Shown here: one piece after another, positions 36,310-45,668 of the stretch
How the letters are laid out: every line of letters starts with the position of its first letter
How positions within the stretch are numbered: the first letter of the stretch is position 1
Assembly (NCBI RefSeq): GCF_002115745.1
Contig: NZ_JFKB01000014.1
Location: 1 to 64,000 of the forward strand
DNA: 64,000 bases
Source: Thalassospira alkalitolerans
Lineage (GTDB): Bacteria; Pseudomonadota; Alphaproteobacteria; Rhodospirillales; Thalassospiraceae
Reading direction: 5' to 3'
Translations under genes and position numbers: made by a program
Notes under the pieces: generated by a model
Databases searched by the model: none
What the model was told of the DNA's origin: nothing
Seen by the model: the letters and a program-made list of their open reading frames with translations, nothing else

Positions 36310-37230
36310 ATGACGGCAAATGATGCCCGCACCCCGAATAATGCGGCGACGCTTGGTGATCTGATGACCGAGGCCGTGGCCGCCCTTCGTGATGCCGGTA
36401 TTGATAATGCGCGTATGGACGCACGCATTCTTTTGTCTGATGCCGCCGGTGTTGATAGCAGCCGTATTGCGGCCTGGCCCGAAGATATCGTTGCGGATGA
36501 TAAATCCACCAAATTCCGCGACATGATCGCGCGCCGCCTGAAACGTGAGCCGGTGTCGCGTATTTTGGGGCAACGTGATTTTTGGCGTCACAGCTTTAAG
36601 CTTTCCCCTGAAACACTGGACCCGCGCCCTGATAGCGAGACAATCGTCGAACTGGCGCTTGACTGGCTTGAAGACAGGGATGCACCGACGGTGCTTGATT
36701 TTGGAACGGGTACCGGGTGTCTTTTGTTGTCGATTATTGGTGATTTGCAAAACGCCCGTGGACTTGGCGTTGATATAAGCCAAGGCGCGGTAGCCTGTGC
36801 ACGTCAAAACGCCGATCAATTGGGGTATGGCGGGCAGGTTGAATTTCGCGTTTCCGATTGGGATCAGGCCGTTACGGATGACGAACGGACCGAGGGTTTT
36901 GATCTGGTTGTATCCAATCCACCCTATATCACACGTGATGAAATGGATGATCTATCCCCGGAAGTAAGCCGGTTTGATCCGCGTTTGGCCTTAACCGACG
37001 AAGGTGACGGGCTTGGTGCGTACCGGATTTTGTCACGGGTGGCGTTTGGCCTCGTCAAACCAGCGGGGTTTGTTATTTTTGAAATTGGTCAGGGGCAGGA
37101 AAATGCCGTCGCCCGGCTTTTGGTTGAGGCGGGATTTGTCGGTGTTGAATATCGCGAGGATCTTGGCGGGATTGTGCGGTGTGTTGCCGCGAAAAAGACC
37201 CGCTGTGCCGTTGGTCGCTGCGTTATCTGA
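36310..37230 (+). CDS. prmC: release factor glutamine methyltransferase
   Basis: 306 residues from ATG 36310; a TTG at 36295 inside prfA is also in frame. The N-terminal helical RF-binding domain covers about 1-85. The catalytic domain has VLDFGTGTGCLLLSIIG and the NPPY active-site motif (VVSNPPYITRDEMDDL). It methylates the GGQ glutamine of RF1 and RF2. Operon position with prfA is the usual arrangement. Confidence 0.96.
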   Translation: MTANDARTPNNAATLGDLMTEAVAALRDAGIDNARMDARILLSDAAGVDSSRIAAWPEDIVADDKSTKFRDMIARRLKREPVSRILGQRDFWRHSFKLSPETLDPRPDSETIVELALDWLEDRDAPTVLDFGTGTGCLLLSIIGDLQNARGLGVDISQGAVACARQNADQLGYGGQVEFRVSDWDQAVTDDERTEGFDLVVSNPPYITRDEMDDLSPEVSRFDPRLALTDEGDGLGAYRILSRVAFGLVKPAGFVIFEIGQGQENAVARLLVEAGFVGVEYREDLGGIVRCVAAKKTRCAVGRCVI

Positions 37231-37521
37231 ATGGTATTCCGTACTGCCGCAAAAAAACGGTGAGCATTAAAAAAAACAGTTGGAATAACGCGTCAAGCCA
37301 TATAAGTTGGTTTTTACGGGCCGGGTGCCCGACGCGCTATGATAGCGCCGTGTTCCCCTGTAAACAGTAACAAATCTCCGTTCCTTTATTGGTATCTGGC
37401 TGATTTATCGCGGTGCCTTTTAACCGGTACTGTTTAGCGGGAAATATGTTTTTCAGACGAAGTGGTTCCAGGGCCTTTAAATTGGTCCGGATTTGTCCTT
37501 CAACACCAAAGACATGTTGAT

Positions 37522-38619
37522 ATGAGAAATAACAATAACAACAACAGTAATAATAGTAACAATAACAACAACAATAATAATAAACGTCCGCGCGGTCGGC
37601 CTCAGCCGAATAAACGTCCTGTAAGTCCGAAGTTCCAAACTTTTGATAGCAACGGTCCGGACGGGCGCGTTCGTGGAAACGCCCAGCAAGTTCACGAAAA
37701 ATACGTTTCGCTGGCCAAGGATTGCACGGATGATCCGGTTTTGGCGGAAAACTATTATCAGTATGCTGAGCATTATCATCGTATTCTGCAGGCGGCGGTT
37801 GACTGGGAAAACCAGCGTCGCGAAGAACGCGGTGAAAACAATCGTCCGCAGCGCACGGATCGTAATGAGCGTAGCGACCGCACTGATAGTACGGAGCGTA
37901 ACGAGCGTACGGATCGTAATGAGCGTAGCGATCGCACTGATAGTGCGGAGCGTAATGACCGTGCTGATCGTAACGAGCGTAATGACCGTACGGATCGTAA
38001 CGAGCGTACGGAGCGTAATGACCGTGCTGATCGTAACGAGCGTACAGAGCGTAATGACCGTACGGATCGCAACGAGCGTACGGATCGTAATGATCGTACG
38101 GAGCGTAATGGTCGGAGCAACAATCGCCCGGTCCGTGACGAGCGCAACGAAAATCAGAATGGCGATGACAGCGACAATGCTGCCAGCCAAGATAACGTTG
38201 CAGCGGTTCCTGCGGAAAACACTGCCGATAATGGCGATAACACCGTGAATGAAGCCGTTGCTTCTGCAAGTGAAGCCGTTGTTACTTCTGCGACGGATAA
38301 GAATGACGTCGAAGAGGCGCCGGTAAAACGCGCACCGCGCGCACGCCGTGCTCCGGCACGTGGTCGTCCGCCTAAAGTCGCAGCAGCCGTTGCTGGCGAA
38401 GGCGAACAGCCATCTGTTGAAGTGGTTGCCGCCGCCGATGACGGCGATGTCACAACTGCTGACGGCGAAGAAAAGAAACCTCGCAAGGCTGCTGCGGCAA
38501 CCAGTCGGACACGTGGTCGTCATCCGACGGCGCGTCGTGGCCGTAGCCGTGCTGCTGGCCGTGAAGATGGCGAAGAAGGTGAAAGCGAAGATAAACCTGC
38601 GGAACCTGTTTCCGCCTGA
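37522..38619 (+). CDS. DUF4167 protein with asparagine tract and (D/E)-R-x triplet repeats
   Basis: 365 residues from ATG 37522 (MRNNNNNNSNNSNNN). After the Asn tract and KRPRGRPQPNKRPV comes the conserved DUF4167 core (FDSNGPDGRVRGNAQQVHEKYVSLAKD, continuing to HYHRILQAA). About 28 consecutive triplets of the form Asp/Glu-Arg-Asn/Thr/Ser/Ala follow, then an acidic stretch and a basic tail (RGRPPK, TRGRHPTARRGRSR). It is highly charged and probably disordered; RNA or nucleic-acid binding is a reasonable guess. The family is alphaproteobacterial, found near prmC and clpB, and its role is unknown. It ends at a strong terminator. Confidence 0.88.
   Translation: MRNNNNNNSNNSNNNNNNNNKRPRGRPQPNKRPVSPKFQTFDSNGPDGRVRGNAQQVHEKYVSLAKDCTDDPVLAENYYQYAEHYHRILQAAVDWENQRREERGENNRPQRTDRNERSDRTDSTERNERTDRNERSDRTDSAERNDRADRNERNDRTDRNERTERNDRADRNERTERNDRTDRNERTDRNDRTERNGRSNNRPVRDERNENQNGDDSDNAASQDNVAAVPAENTADNGDNTVNEAVASASEAVVTSATDKNDVEEAPVKRAPRARRAPARGRPPKVAAAVAGEGEQPSVEVVAAADDGDVTTADGEEKKPRKAAAATSRTRGRHPTARRGRSRAAGREDGEEGESEDKPAEPVSA
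37855..38112 (+). repeat. 9-bp coding repeat array (Asp/Glu-Arg-x)
   Basis: About 28 in-frame units near GAT-CGT-AAT, GAG-CGT-ACG or GAC-CGT-GCT with frequent synonymous changes. Longer blocks recur, for example the 24-bp block encoding ERNDRADR occurs twice. Array size could vary by recombination or slippage without frameshift. The AAT/AAC tract at 37528-37580 is a second repeat of the same gene. Confidence 0.85.
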
Positions 38620-38640
38620 TCGCTTGGCCAATATTGAATT

Positions 38641-38677
38641 CAACAAACCCCGTCGGAGAAATCCTGCGGGGTTTGTT
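38641..38677 (+). terminator. Rho-independent terminator after the DUF4167 gene
   Basis: CAACAAACCCCG (38641-38652) pairs perfectly with CGGGGTTTGTTG (38667-38678 region) around a 14-nt loop and runs into TTTT. Confidence 0.88.
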
Positions 38678-38912
38678 GTTTTGGTCGATGGGCGTGTTTG
38701 TTCATGTGCTGGAAGCCAGCTTTACAAGCGTTAACTGTGACTTGGTGCTGCAAAACCTTGCGTTATCAAATGTGTAATATGATGCAACTGGTGATTTTAA
38801 CTGGTATCACTTTATGGCAATGAGGCCTGCAATATGATCGGTGAACGAAAGACAGTCACATGGGGTGGGGACGCTTCGCCGCAAGACAGGTAATTAATTT
38901 GGGGGATCGGTG

Positions 38913-40493
38913 ATGGGTACAGGTTTGTTCCGGGTCATCATGGTGCTGTTATGGGCGCTTGGTGGGATGGTTGTCGCACTTGGCCTGTTTAACGGTGACT
39001 ATGAAATGGCCCTTTTGGGCGCGGTCTGTTTTATCATTCCGATGTTTCTGCCGCTGGTCGTGATTATGCTAAATCGGATGCAATCGTCATCGGGCAGTAA
39101 AGCTCCGTCCTTATCGCCGATGCAGGCTGCGAAGATGAAGGCCGAAGGCCAGTGGGCCAAGGTCGAGGATCTGGATGCACGCAAACTGCTTGAGGCCAAG
39201 CCGTCCCTTGTTCTTGGCCGCTGGGGGCCGGAAAAGCGGCTTTTGGGGGCGTCGGGCCTGCGCCGGGTGATTACATTTTCCAGCAAACCCGAAGAATATT
39301 ACCGCGCCTCGGCCGAGCCAAACGCCCTGCTGCACAGCGGTAGCCTGTTTGTATATGAACGCTTTGGCAGTATTTACCGTGTGGTACAGGACCGTCGAAA
39401 AAAGATGGGCCAACGGGTGATCCTGATTGATCCGCATGGGCAGGCCGCTGAGGAAAGTGATCAATTTAATCCGTGCGATTTTATGCGCCCGCAGGGCGAA
39501 GGCTTGATCGCCGATGCCGGGGTGATCGCCGATACCCTGTTGGCACCGGTCTTTGTAAAGGAACTGGACGAGCAGAAAATACGTGTAGCCCGGACGCTTT
39601 TGCAGGGTTTTATCGTTTATACATTTCAGAAAAGCCTGAAGGATAATCGAAGCCTTGCGGAAGTCCGGCGCAATTTGGTCATGCCGTCGCAGCGATTTTA
39701 TCAAATTATTGAAGAACTGATGAGCATAGAATCCGCCGATGGCCGGATTTCCGATGTTGCCCTGACGATCCTTGATATGACCGAGGATCAGCGCATGTCG
39801 ATTATCGAAGCATGTCGGATGGCAACGGCCGATTTTGATAATCCGGCGATTGCACGGATGATCAGCAGCAGCACATTTGGCGTTGAAGACCTTATTGGCC
39901 GACCGGTATCGATCTTTATTGTCGGGCAAATGGGCGGGGACAGTCCCGATACCCAAACCGCATTCAGCCGGGTGATGATTGGTGCCGTGATGCAGTTGAT
40001 TGGTCGACGTGAATGGAAAAACGGTGATCCCGAATTTCTGGTTCTGTTTGACGGGATCGAGGCCGTCGGTCGCATGCCGCTGTTTGAACGCCTTTTGGGG
40101 GGCGGTTTTGGCGATGGCATGATTGTTTGGCCAGGGTTTTCCGGTGTCAGTGGCTTGATGGATGTTTGTCTTAATTGGGAAAACGTTGTGGGCCGGGCCG
40201 ATGCGATTTCAGTTCTGAGCCAGGATGGGGCGTTCAACCTTGACTGGGTTTCCGGTCTGACAGCGATGTCGAAATTTGATGATACTGGTGGTGGTGGCGG
40301 CAATGACCGACCAGTGCATCTGCGCCCGCAAGACAATCAGCCGATTTTGCGATCAGCCGAAGTTGCCCGCTTTCCCGATGATGAACAAATTCTGTTCCGC
40401 AAGGGGGTTCCGCCGATCCGCGCCCATCGGATTGATTGGTATCATGACGATATGTTCCACGGGATGGCCGTCCACGCCCCGACCTTTAATTGA
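38913..40493 (+). CDS. orphan TraG/VirD4-like protein lacking Walker A (pseudo-ATPase)
   Basis: 526 residues, ATG 38913 after GGGGGAT. Two transmembrane segments lie near 5-25 and 33-53, as in T4SS coupling proteins. The body follows TraG/VirD4 order: WAKVEDLDARKLLE (81-94), LVLGRW (99-104), VILIDPHG...DQFNPCDFM (169-191), an inserted helical domain, FLVLFDGIEAVGRM (376-389, cf. the usual LLDEFPALG), and EVARFPDDEQILFRKGVPPIRA (483-504). Where coupling proteins have the P-loop (about 122-131) it reads FSSKPEEYYR, with no GKT/S. The Walker B DE is DG. No relaxase, T4SS or other mobility gene is nearby. Probably a domesticated protein that no longer hydrolyses ATP; function unknown. Confidence 0.78.
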   Translation: MGTGLFRVIMVLLWALGGMVVALGLFNGDYEMALLGAVCFIIPMFLPLVVIMLNRMQSSSGSKAPSLSPMQAAKMKAEGQWAKVEDLDARKLLEAKPSLVLGRWGPEKRLLGASGLRRVITFSSKPEEYYRASAEPNALLHSGSLFVYERFGSIYRVVQDRRKKMGQRVILIDPHGQAAEESDQFNPCDFMRPQGEGLIADAGVIADTLLAPVFVKELDEQKIRVARTLLQGFIVYTFQKSLKDNRSLAEVRRNLVMPSQRFYQIIEELMSIESADGRISDVALTILDMTEDQRMSIIEACRMATADFDNPAIARMISSSTFGVEDLIGRPVSIFIVGQMGGDSPDTQTAFSRVMIGAVMQLIGRREWKNGDPEFLVLFDGIEAVGRMPLFERLLGGGFGDGMIVWPGFSGVSGLMDVCLNWENVVGRADAISVLSQDGAFNLDWVSGLTAMSKFDDTGGGGGNDRPVHLRPQDNQPILRSAEVARFPDDEQILFRKGVPPIRAHRIDWYHDDMFHGMAVHAPTFN

Positions 40494-40506
40494 TGCCGAT
40501 CAGAGT

Positions 40507-40534
40507 TTAACAGACGGCAATTGCCGCCTGTTAA
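40507..40534. terminator. 28-bp near-perfect palindrome between convergent genes
   Basis: TTAACAG-A-CGGCAATTGCCG-C-CTGTTAA has a single mismatched pair. It lies between the convergent TraG-like and MOSC genes. Likely a shared 3'-end element, though it lacks a T-run; a protein-binding dyad is the alternative. Confidence 0.45.
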
Positions 40535-40569
40535 TGTAGGGCTGCTGTTATCTGGAAAGTCGGGGCAAT

Positions 40570-41337
40570 CTATTGGGTGATGGTGATTTCATCGCCGGGG
40601 TGGATGGTGCCGTTTTCAATCGCTTCGACATACACCCCCATATAAAGGTGGTTCAAACCCTTGCGAAGTTGCAGGGGAACATTGATGTCTGACTCGGCAG
40701 TGTCAGGATTGACGCTGGTTGCCTTGCATCGGGTGATCGGGTGGATGACGCGAAACTTGATGTCATTGACTTTAACGATCTGGCCTTCTTCCCATTTCAG
40801 TTCCGTCCAGGGATCAAGCCCGTCAATCAACAGGTTGCCGCGGAACCGCATCGGGTCGATTTCCTTTTGAACGATGCGGTCACTGAAATCGCGTACCGAT
40901 GCCAGATTGATCACCGAAATATAGGGTTCTTTCATATCGCCAAAGCGGACATCGGGGACCGAATGGATTTTCGGTGTTCCGGCAATATCATTTTTCAAAA
41001 ACGCCTTGAGGAAATCCTCGATGACAGTGCAGCCCATTTTATCGGCAAGGTTGCCCTTGCAGATGGCGCGACCATTGCGAAGGATCGTCAGTGTTGTGGT
41101 GGCGGCGTCATACTCGGTGCCAAGTTCAGCCAGTTTGGGTGTGTTCACCAATTGCAGGAAATTGCTTTTGCGGGCCCATTCATGAATGCCATCCTGCCCG
41201 ACCGATGATTGGGTCGCGATGATGAAACGGCGATCATCTTGCAACATCTGATGTGCACTGATTTCGGCAGAAGGCATTTCAATGCCGCGCAACCCTTTGA
41301 CAGGATAACGGTTGATGGCTTTAAGCTGGACGGTCAT
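40570..41337 (-). CDS. MOSC domain protein
   Basis: 255 residues from ATG 41337 (MTVQLKAINRYPVKGLRG; AGGATCG upstream). The N-terminal MOSC_N beta-barrel carries YPVKGLRG, and a MOSC domain follows with FRGNLLIDG, the conserved cysteine in ITRCKATSVNPDT and LYMGVYVEAIENGTIHPGD. MOSC proteins bind molybdenum cofactor through that cysteine and transfer sulfur or reduce N-hydroxylated compounds. Convergent with the TraG-like gene. Confidence 0.9.
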   Translation of the reverse strand: MTVQLKAINRYPVKGLRGIEMPSAEISAHQMLQDDRRFIIATQSSVGQDGIHEWARKSNFLQLVNTPKLAELGTEYDAATTTLTILRNGRAICKGNLADKMGCTVIEDFLKAFLKNDIAGTPKIHSVPDVRFGDMKEPYISVINLASVRDFSDRIVQKEIDPMRFRGNLLIDGLDPWTELKWEEGQIVKVNDIKFRVIHPITRCKATSVNPDTAESDINVPLQLRKGLNHLYMGVYVEAIENGTIHPGDEITITQ

Positions 41338-41710
41338 GGCGTTCGATCCTGTTTGGCCCATGATGCATGCTGGAAACGCGGCGATCTGACATGCGGGCCG
41401 ACTATATGACAAGAGGTGACGTTAAAGACTTGTATTCCCAAGGGCAAGTATTCCAATCGTTATTCTGACGTCAAATCAGGGAAGAATGCCAACCCATTTG
41501 CCTGCATTCTTGAATGATGCTGCGTCGGATAATTAATTCTTGCCGCTTTTGCCGGGGAATTACCTTGCAAACATCCTGAACTGAGACATATCAAAGACGT
41601 CGGCGATGGAAAGATTGATAATTTCTATTGTGGATGAAACCACTTAAGGTCGCGGATGCTTCAGTGAAGGTCCGCATGGTGTAGTACTGTTAGCTCAAGG
41701 AGTAACAGGC
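41338..41710. other. intergenic region upstream of clpB
   Basis: 373 bp with no gene. It holds the clpB promoter candidates (one heat-shock-like at 41564-41592; another CTTGAA at 41509-41514 with no convincing -10). A weak GGAG lies just before 41711. Confidence 0.4.
41564..41592 (+). promoter_or_regulatory. clpB: candidate RpoH-type promoter for clpB
   Basis: CTTGCA (41564-41569), 17 bp, then CATATC (41587-41592), about 118 bp upstream of clpB. It resembles the heat-shock sigma pattern of alphaproteobacteria (CTTG, then a CxTAT-like -10). Visual match only. Confidence 0.3.
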
Positions 41711-44302
41711 ATGGAATTTGAAAAGTTTACGGACCGGTCCAAAGGTTTTCTTCAGTCTGCGCAATCACTGGCGCTGCGTGAAAACCATCAGCAATTTGTA
41801 CCAATCCATTTGTTGAAAGTGCTGCTGGACGACGAAGAAGGCTTGGCAGCCAATCTTATCAAGGCAGCGGGTGGAAAGCCCAAAGTCGCACAAACCAGAT
41901 GCGCCGAAGAACTGGCCAAACTGCCCAAGGTATCGGGCGGTAATGGACAGATTTACCTGTCATCTGAATTTGCCCGTTTGGTTGATCAGGCGCAGGAAGT
42001 GGCAAAAAAGGCTGGTGACAGTTATGTCACGGCGGAACGTTTGCTGCTGACCATTGCGCTTGATCCGAAATCAACTGCGGGCAAGGTTCTGGCGGATGCG
42101 GGGCTTACCGCACAGGCCCTTAACGGCGCGATCAACGATATTCGCAAAGGTCGCACGGCGGACAGTTCCGGGGCTGAAAGCCAGTATGACGCCCTTAAAA
42201 AATATGCCCGCGATCTGACCGAGGCCGCCCGCGAAGGCAAACTTGATCCGGTGATTGGCCGGGACGAGGAAATCCGCCGTGCCATTCAGGTCTTGTCGCG
42301 ACGGACCAAGAACAACCCGGTGCTGATCGGTGAACCTGGTGTTGGTAAAACTGCCATAGCCGAAGGTCTGGCGCTGCGTATCGTTAAGGGCGATGTACCC
42401 GAAACGCTTAAGGACAAGAAACTTCTATCGCTTGATCTTGGGGCGTTGATTGCCGGTGCCAAATTCCGTGGCGAGTTCGAAGAACGTCTGAAAGCGGTTA
42501 TGTCCGAGATCGAGGCCGAAGCAGGTCAGGTCATTTTGTTCATCGACGAATTGCACACATTGGTCGGGGCAGGCAAGGCCGAGGGATCGATGGATGCCTC
42601 GAACCTGTTGAAGCCAGCACTGGCGCGCGGTGAACTTCATTGCGTTGGTGCGACCACGCTTGATGAATACCGCAAGAATATCGAAAAAGACGCGGCCCTT
42701 GCGCGGCGTTTCCAGCCGGTATTTGTATCTGAGCCGACGGTTTCCGACACGGTTTCGATCTTGCGCGGGATTAAGGAAAAATACGAACTCCATCACGGGG
42801 TGCGTATTGCCGATAATGCACTGGTCGCGGCGGCAACGCTTTCTAACCGGTACATTACGGATCGGTTTTTGCCTGACAAGGCCATCGATTTGATGGATGA
42901 GTCTGCATCGCGCCTGCGGATGGAACTGGATTCCAAGCCCGAGGAAATTGACGAGCTTGATCGCCGGATTATTCAGCTTAAGATTGAACGTGAAGCCCTT
43001 AAAAAGGAAGAGGATCAGGCATCGAAAGATCGTCTTGGCCGTCTGGACAAAGAGCTTTCTGAACTTGAAGGAAAATCGGCCGAGCTGACCGCGAAATGGG
43101 AAGCCCAGAAAAAGGAACTGGCGGCATCGACCCATATCAAGGAACAACTTGATCAGGCGCGCGGCGAACTGGAACGCGCCATGCGTGACGGAAGCCTTGA
43201 ACGTGCCGGGCAACTTCAATACGAAGAAATTCCGGCATTGGAACGGTTGCTTGAACGGGCCGAAGACGATCAGTCCGACGGCATGAAAGAAGAAGCGGTA
43301 ACTGAAAAACATATTGCTTCTGTCGTGTCGCGCTGGACGGGTATTCCGGTTGATAAAATGCTGGAAGGCGAACGCGAGAAACTTTTGGGCATGGAAGACA
43401 TTCTGCGCAAACGCGTGGTGGGTCAGGATGAAGCCGTCAAGTCGATTGCGAATGCTGTACGGCGTGCCCGTGCCGGATTGCAGGACCCGAACCGTCCAAT
43501 GGGATCGTTCCTGTTCCTTGGTCCGACAGGGGTGGGTAAAACCGAATTGACCAAGGCGCTTGCACAGTTCCTGTTTGATGATGAACAGGCGATGGTCCGC
43601 ATTGATATGTCGGAATTCATGGAAAAGCATGCGGTGTCGCGTCTTATCGGTGCGCCCCCGGGATATGTTGGCTATGAAGAAGGCGGTTCCCTGACCGAGG
43701 CAGTTCGGCGTCGTCCCTATCAGGTGGTTTTGTTCGATGAAGTCGAAAAAGCCCACCCGGATGTGTTCAACGTTCTGCTTCAGGTTCTTGACGAAGGTCG
43801 ATTGACCGATGGGCAGGGCCGGACCGTTGATTTCCGCAATACGTTGATTATTCTGACTTCTAACCTTGGTGGTGACATTCTTGCCAATCAGGAAGCCGGT
43901 CATGACAGCGGCGAATTGCGCAGTCAGGTGATGGAAATTGTTCGGGCATCGTTCCGTCCAGAATTCCTGAACCGGTTGGACGAGGTGCTTTTGTTCCATC
44001 GTTTGCAACGTGAACAGATGGGCAAAATTGTCGAGATTCAATTGAGCCGCCTTGATAAGTTGCTGTTGGATCGCAAGATTACGCTGGAATTGGATGAGCT
44101 TGCCAAAAGCTGGCTTGCCGATAAGGGATATGACCCGGTTTATGGCGCACGTCCGCTTAAACGGGTGATCCAGCGGTATCTGCAAAATCCGTTATCGATG
44201 CAGATTCTTGATGGGTCGATCAATGATGGTGATACCGTCCCGGTTTCAGCAGAAGGTGGCCATTTGTTATTGAATGGCAAGAAGGTCGAGCTGGTCGATT
44301 GA
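41711..44302 (+). CDS. clpB: ATP-dependent disaggregase ClpB
   Basis: 863 residues. N-terminal repeat domain 1-145 ([17 protein letters not shown]). AAA1 has [10 protein letters not shown] and [20 protein letters not shown], and the coiled-coil middle domain runs about 400-530. AAA2 has [15 protein letters not shown] and [20 protein letters not shown], with a C-terminal D2-small domain. Hexameric disaggregase that works with DnaK to rescue aggregated proteins after heat stress. Both Walker motifs are intact. It is monocistronic, bounded by a terminator at 44327. Confidence 0.98.
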   Translation: MEFEKFTDRSKGFLQSAQSLALRENHQQFVPIHLLKVLLDDEEGLAANLIKAAGGKPKVAQTRCAEELAKLPKVSGGNGQIYLSSEFARLVDQAQEVAKKAGDSYVTAERLLLTIALDPKSTAGKVLADAGLTAQALNGAINDIRKGRTADSSGAESQYDALKKYARDLTEAAREGKLDPVIGRDEEIRRAIQVLSRRTKNNPVLIGEPGVGKTAIAEGLALRIVKGDVPETLKDKKLLSLDLGALIAGAKFRGEFEERLKAVMSEIEAEAGQVILFIDELHTLVGAGKAEGSMDASNLLKPALARGELHCVGATTLDEYRKNIEKDAALARRFQPVFVSEPTVSDTVSILRGIKEKYELHHGVRIADNALVAAATLSNRYITDRFLPDKAIDLMDESASRLRMELDSKPEEIDELDRRIIQLKIEREALKKEEDQASKDRLGRLDKELSELEGKSAELTAKWEAQKKELAASTHIKEQLDQARGELERAMRDGSLERAGQLQYEEIPALERLLERAEDDQSDGMKEEAVTEKHIASVVSRWTGIPVDKMLEGEREKLLGMEDILRKRVVGQDEAVKSIANAVRRARAGLQDPNRPMGSFLFLGPTGVGKTELTKALAQFLFDDEQAMVRIDMSEFMEKHAVSRLIGAPPGYVGYEEGGSLTEAVRRRPYQVVLFDEVEKAHPDVFNVLLQVLDEGRLTDGQGRTVDFRNTLIILTSNLGGDILANQEAGHDSGELRSQVMEIVRASFRPEFLNRLDEVLLFHRLQREQMGKIVEIQLSRLDKLLLDRKITLELDELAKSWLADKGYDPVYGARPLKRVIQRYLQNPLSMQILDGSINDGDTVPVSAEGGHLLLNGKKVELVD

Positions 44303-44326
44303 TCTGCCTTGACGCCTGATCTTTGT

Positions 44327-44354
44327 AAAACCCCGGTCATTGATCGGGGTTTTG
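44327..44354 (+). terminator. Rho-independent terminator after clpB
   Basis: AAAACCCCGGTCATTGATCGGGGTTTT: arms AAAACCCCG and CGGGGTTTT around a short loop, 24 bp after the clpB stop. Confidence 0.88.
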
Positions 44355-44414
44355 CCTTTTCATCGTCACGATATCATAGCAGGATGGTACAAATCTGAAA
44401 CCAAAGGGACGGTC

Positions 44415-45218
44415 ATGAAAAACCAACCGGCAAAATTCAAAACATTCGCGCGGCTGATTGCATCGGCATCCGTTCTGGCGCTGCTGGCCGGGGCCGGAAA
44501 TACGGCATCCGCGCAGTCGTTTTTTGACAAGGCCAAAGAAGCCCTTGGCGGTGTTATGGAAAAGTCCGGAACGTCGACATCGGAAAGCAGTTCTACGTCG
44601 CTGGCGGGATTGTCCCAGGACACCATTGCCGATGGATTGAAACAAGCCTTGGACAAAGGGGTTGAGGTCGTTACCAGCAATCTTGGTGTTACCGATGGTT
44701 TTAATGCCGATCCGGTGGCGCATATCCCGTTGCCCGATACGGTCAAGCGTGTTCAATCATTGCTCAGTGCTGCCGGGCTTGGCAGTTACGGCGAAGAAAT
44801 CGAACTTCGGATGAACCGGGCGGCTGAAACCACCATGAAGGATGCCGGGGGCATTTTGGTCGACGCGGTCAGCCAGATGACCCTTGATGATGCCAAGGGC
44901 ATTTTGGAAGGGCCGGATGATGCGGCAACATCCTATCTTCGCCGTGTCTCGGGAACGAATATCGAGGATAAGCTGCGCCCGGTCATCACCGATGCCATGT
45001 CCGATACCGGTGCCTTGCAATTATATGATCAAATGATGGGGCAATATGCGACCCTGCCAATGGTGCCCGATGTTAAGGCATCCCTGACCGATCATGCGAC
45101 GGAAAAGGCGAAGGATGGGCTTTTCTATTACATCGCACAGCAAGAAGCCGATATCCGCAGTGATCCGGCACAATGGACCACGGATGTTCTGAAAAAGGTC
45201 TTTTCGGCTGTTAACTAA
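44415..45218 (+). CDS. secreted DUF4197 protein
   Basis: 267 residues from ATG 44415 (AAGGGACGGTC upstream; the longer frame to 44340 runs through the clpB terminator). A Sec signal peptide ends near ASAQ. The DUF4197 body is identified by SQDTIADGLKQALDKGVE, VAHIPLPDTVKRVQSLLSAAGLG, and RPVITDAMSDTGALQLYDQMM. Periplasmic helical proteins of unknown function, common in marine proteobacteria. It converges on the P-loop kinase gene with 18 bp between stops. Confidence 0.88.
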   Translation: MKNQPAKFKTFARLIASASVLALLAGAGNTASAQSFFDKAKEALGGVMEKSGTSTSESSSTSLAGLSQDTIADGLKQALDKGVEVVTSNLGVTDGFNADPVAHIPLPDTVKRVQSLLSAAGLGSYGEEIELRMNRAAETTMKDAGGILVDAVSQMTLDDAKGILEGPDDAATSYLRRVSGTNIEDKLRPVITDAMSDTGALQLYDQMMGQYATLPMVPDVKASLTDHATEKAKDGLFYYIAQQEADIRSDPAQWTTDVLKKVFSAVN

Positions 45219-45236
45219 ATTGTATCGATCCTGACC

Positions 45237-45659
45237 TTAGTGCAAGGACGCTGGCAGGGATTGCCAGCGTTTGCGCATGGCGTCGATCTTGTCATCCGGG
45301 ACGCCGTGAATATTGCCAAACCGGCCATGGCATTCGATGATTTGAAGCGAGACATGATGGCGTTCCGCCATATCGAGATAGGCCTGCATTTCCCAGATTT
45401 CACTGAATGTATTGGCCACGATCACACTTTGACCAAGCGAAAGGTTCTTTTCGCATTCGGTTTCGCATTGGCTGTGCGCATCGCGTAATTTGCGCCCGTC
45501 AAACCGGTAATTTCCCGCCCTGTCGATCATGAATTGATCGGCTTCCAGATGGCAGGCACCGTTTGATGTGCTAATCGTTTCGGCCAGCGTTGATTTACCT
45601 GATCCGGGAAGCCCCCGGATCAGGGTCAAGGTTGGTTTTTGGGAGGAACGAATTGTCAT
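45237..45659 (-). CDS. small P-loop kinase (AAA_33-like)
   Basis: 140 residues. Walker A GLPGSGKST (16-24), HLEADQFMID as an acidic motif, and SVIVANTFSEIWEM. It resembles the AAA_33 group of predicted nucleoside or polynucleotide kinases, related to the kinase domain of T4 Pnk and N4BP2-like proteins. The typical lid arginines would be in AMRKRW. Substrate unknown, with a nucleic-acid end or a small metabolite both possible. It starts 9 bp after the acyl-CoA synthetase stop, on the same strand, so likely co-transcribed. Confidence 0.8.
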   Translation of the reverse strand: MTIRSSQKPTLTLIRGLPGSGKSTLAETISTSNGACHLEADQFMIDRAGNYRFDGRKLRDAHSQCETECEKNLSLGQSVIVANTFSEIWEMQAYLDMAERHHVSLQIIECHGRFGNIHGVPDDKIDAMRKRWQSLPASLH

Positions 45660-45668
45660 TTCCCCTGA

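Noticed and set aside
37337..38646. Long minus-strand open frames (about 310 and 390 codons) opposite the DUF4167 gene
   Set aside because: They mirror the 9-bp repeat and Asn tract, which are open in many frames, and give low-complexity Arg/Ser or Thr/Ile repeats with no family content.
38910..40493. Reading the TraG-like gene as part of an integrated conjugative element
   Set aside because: No relaxase, VirB genes, integrase, tRNA target or flanking repeats; neighbours are conserved housekeeping genes.
42425..44185. A 586-codon minus-strand frame inside clpB
   Set aside because: Antisense shadow of a strongly conserved gene; no domain and no ribosome-binding site.
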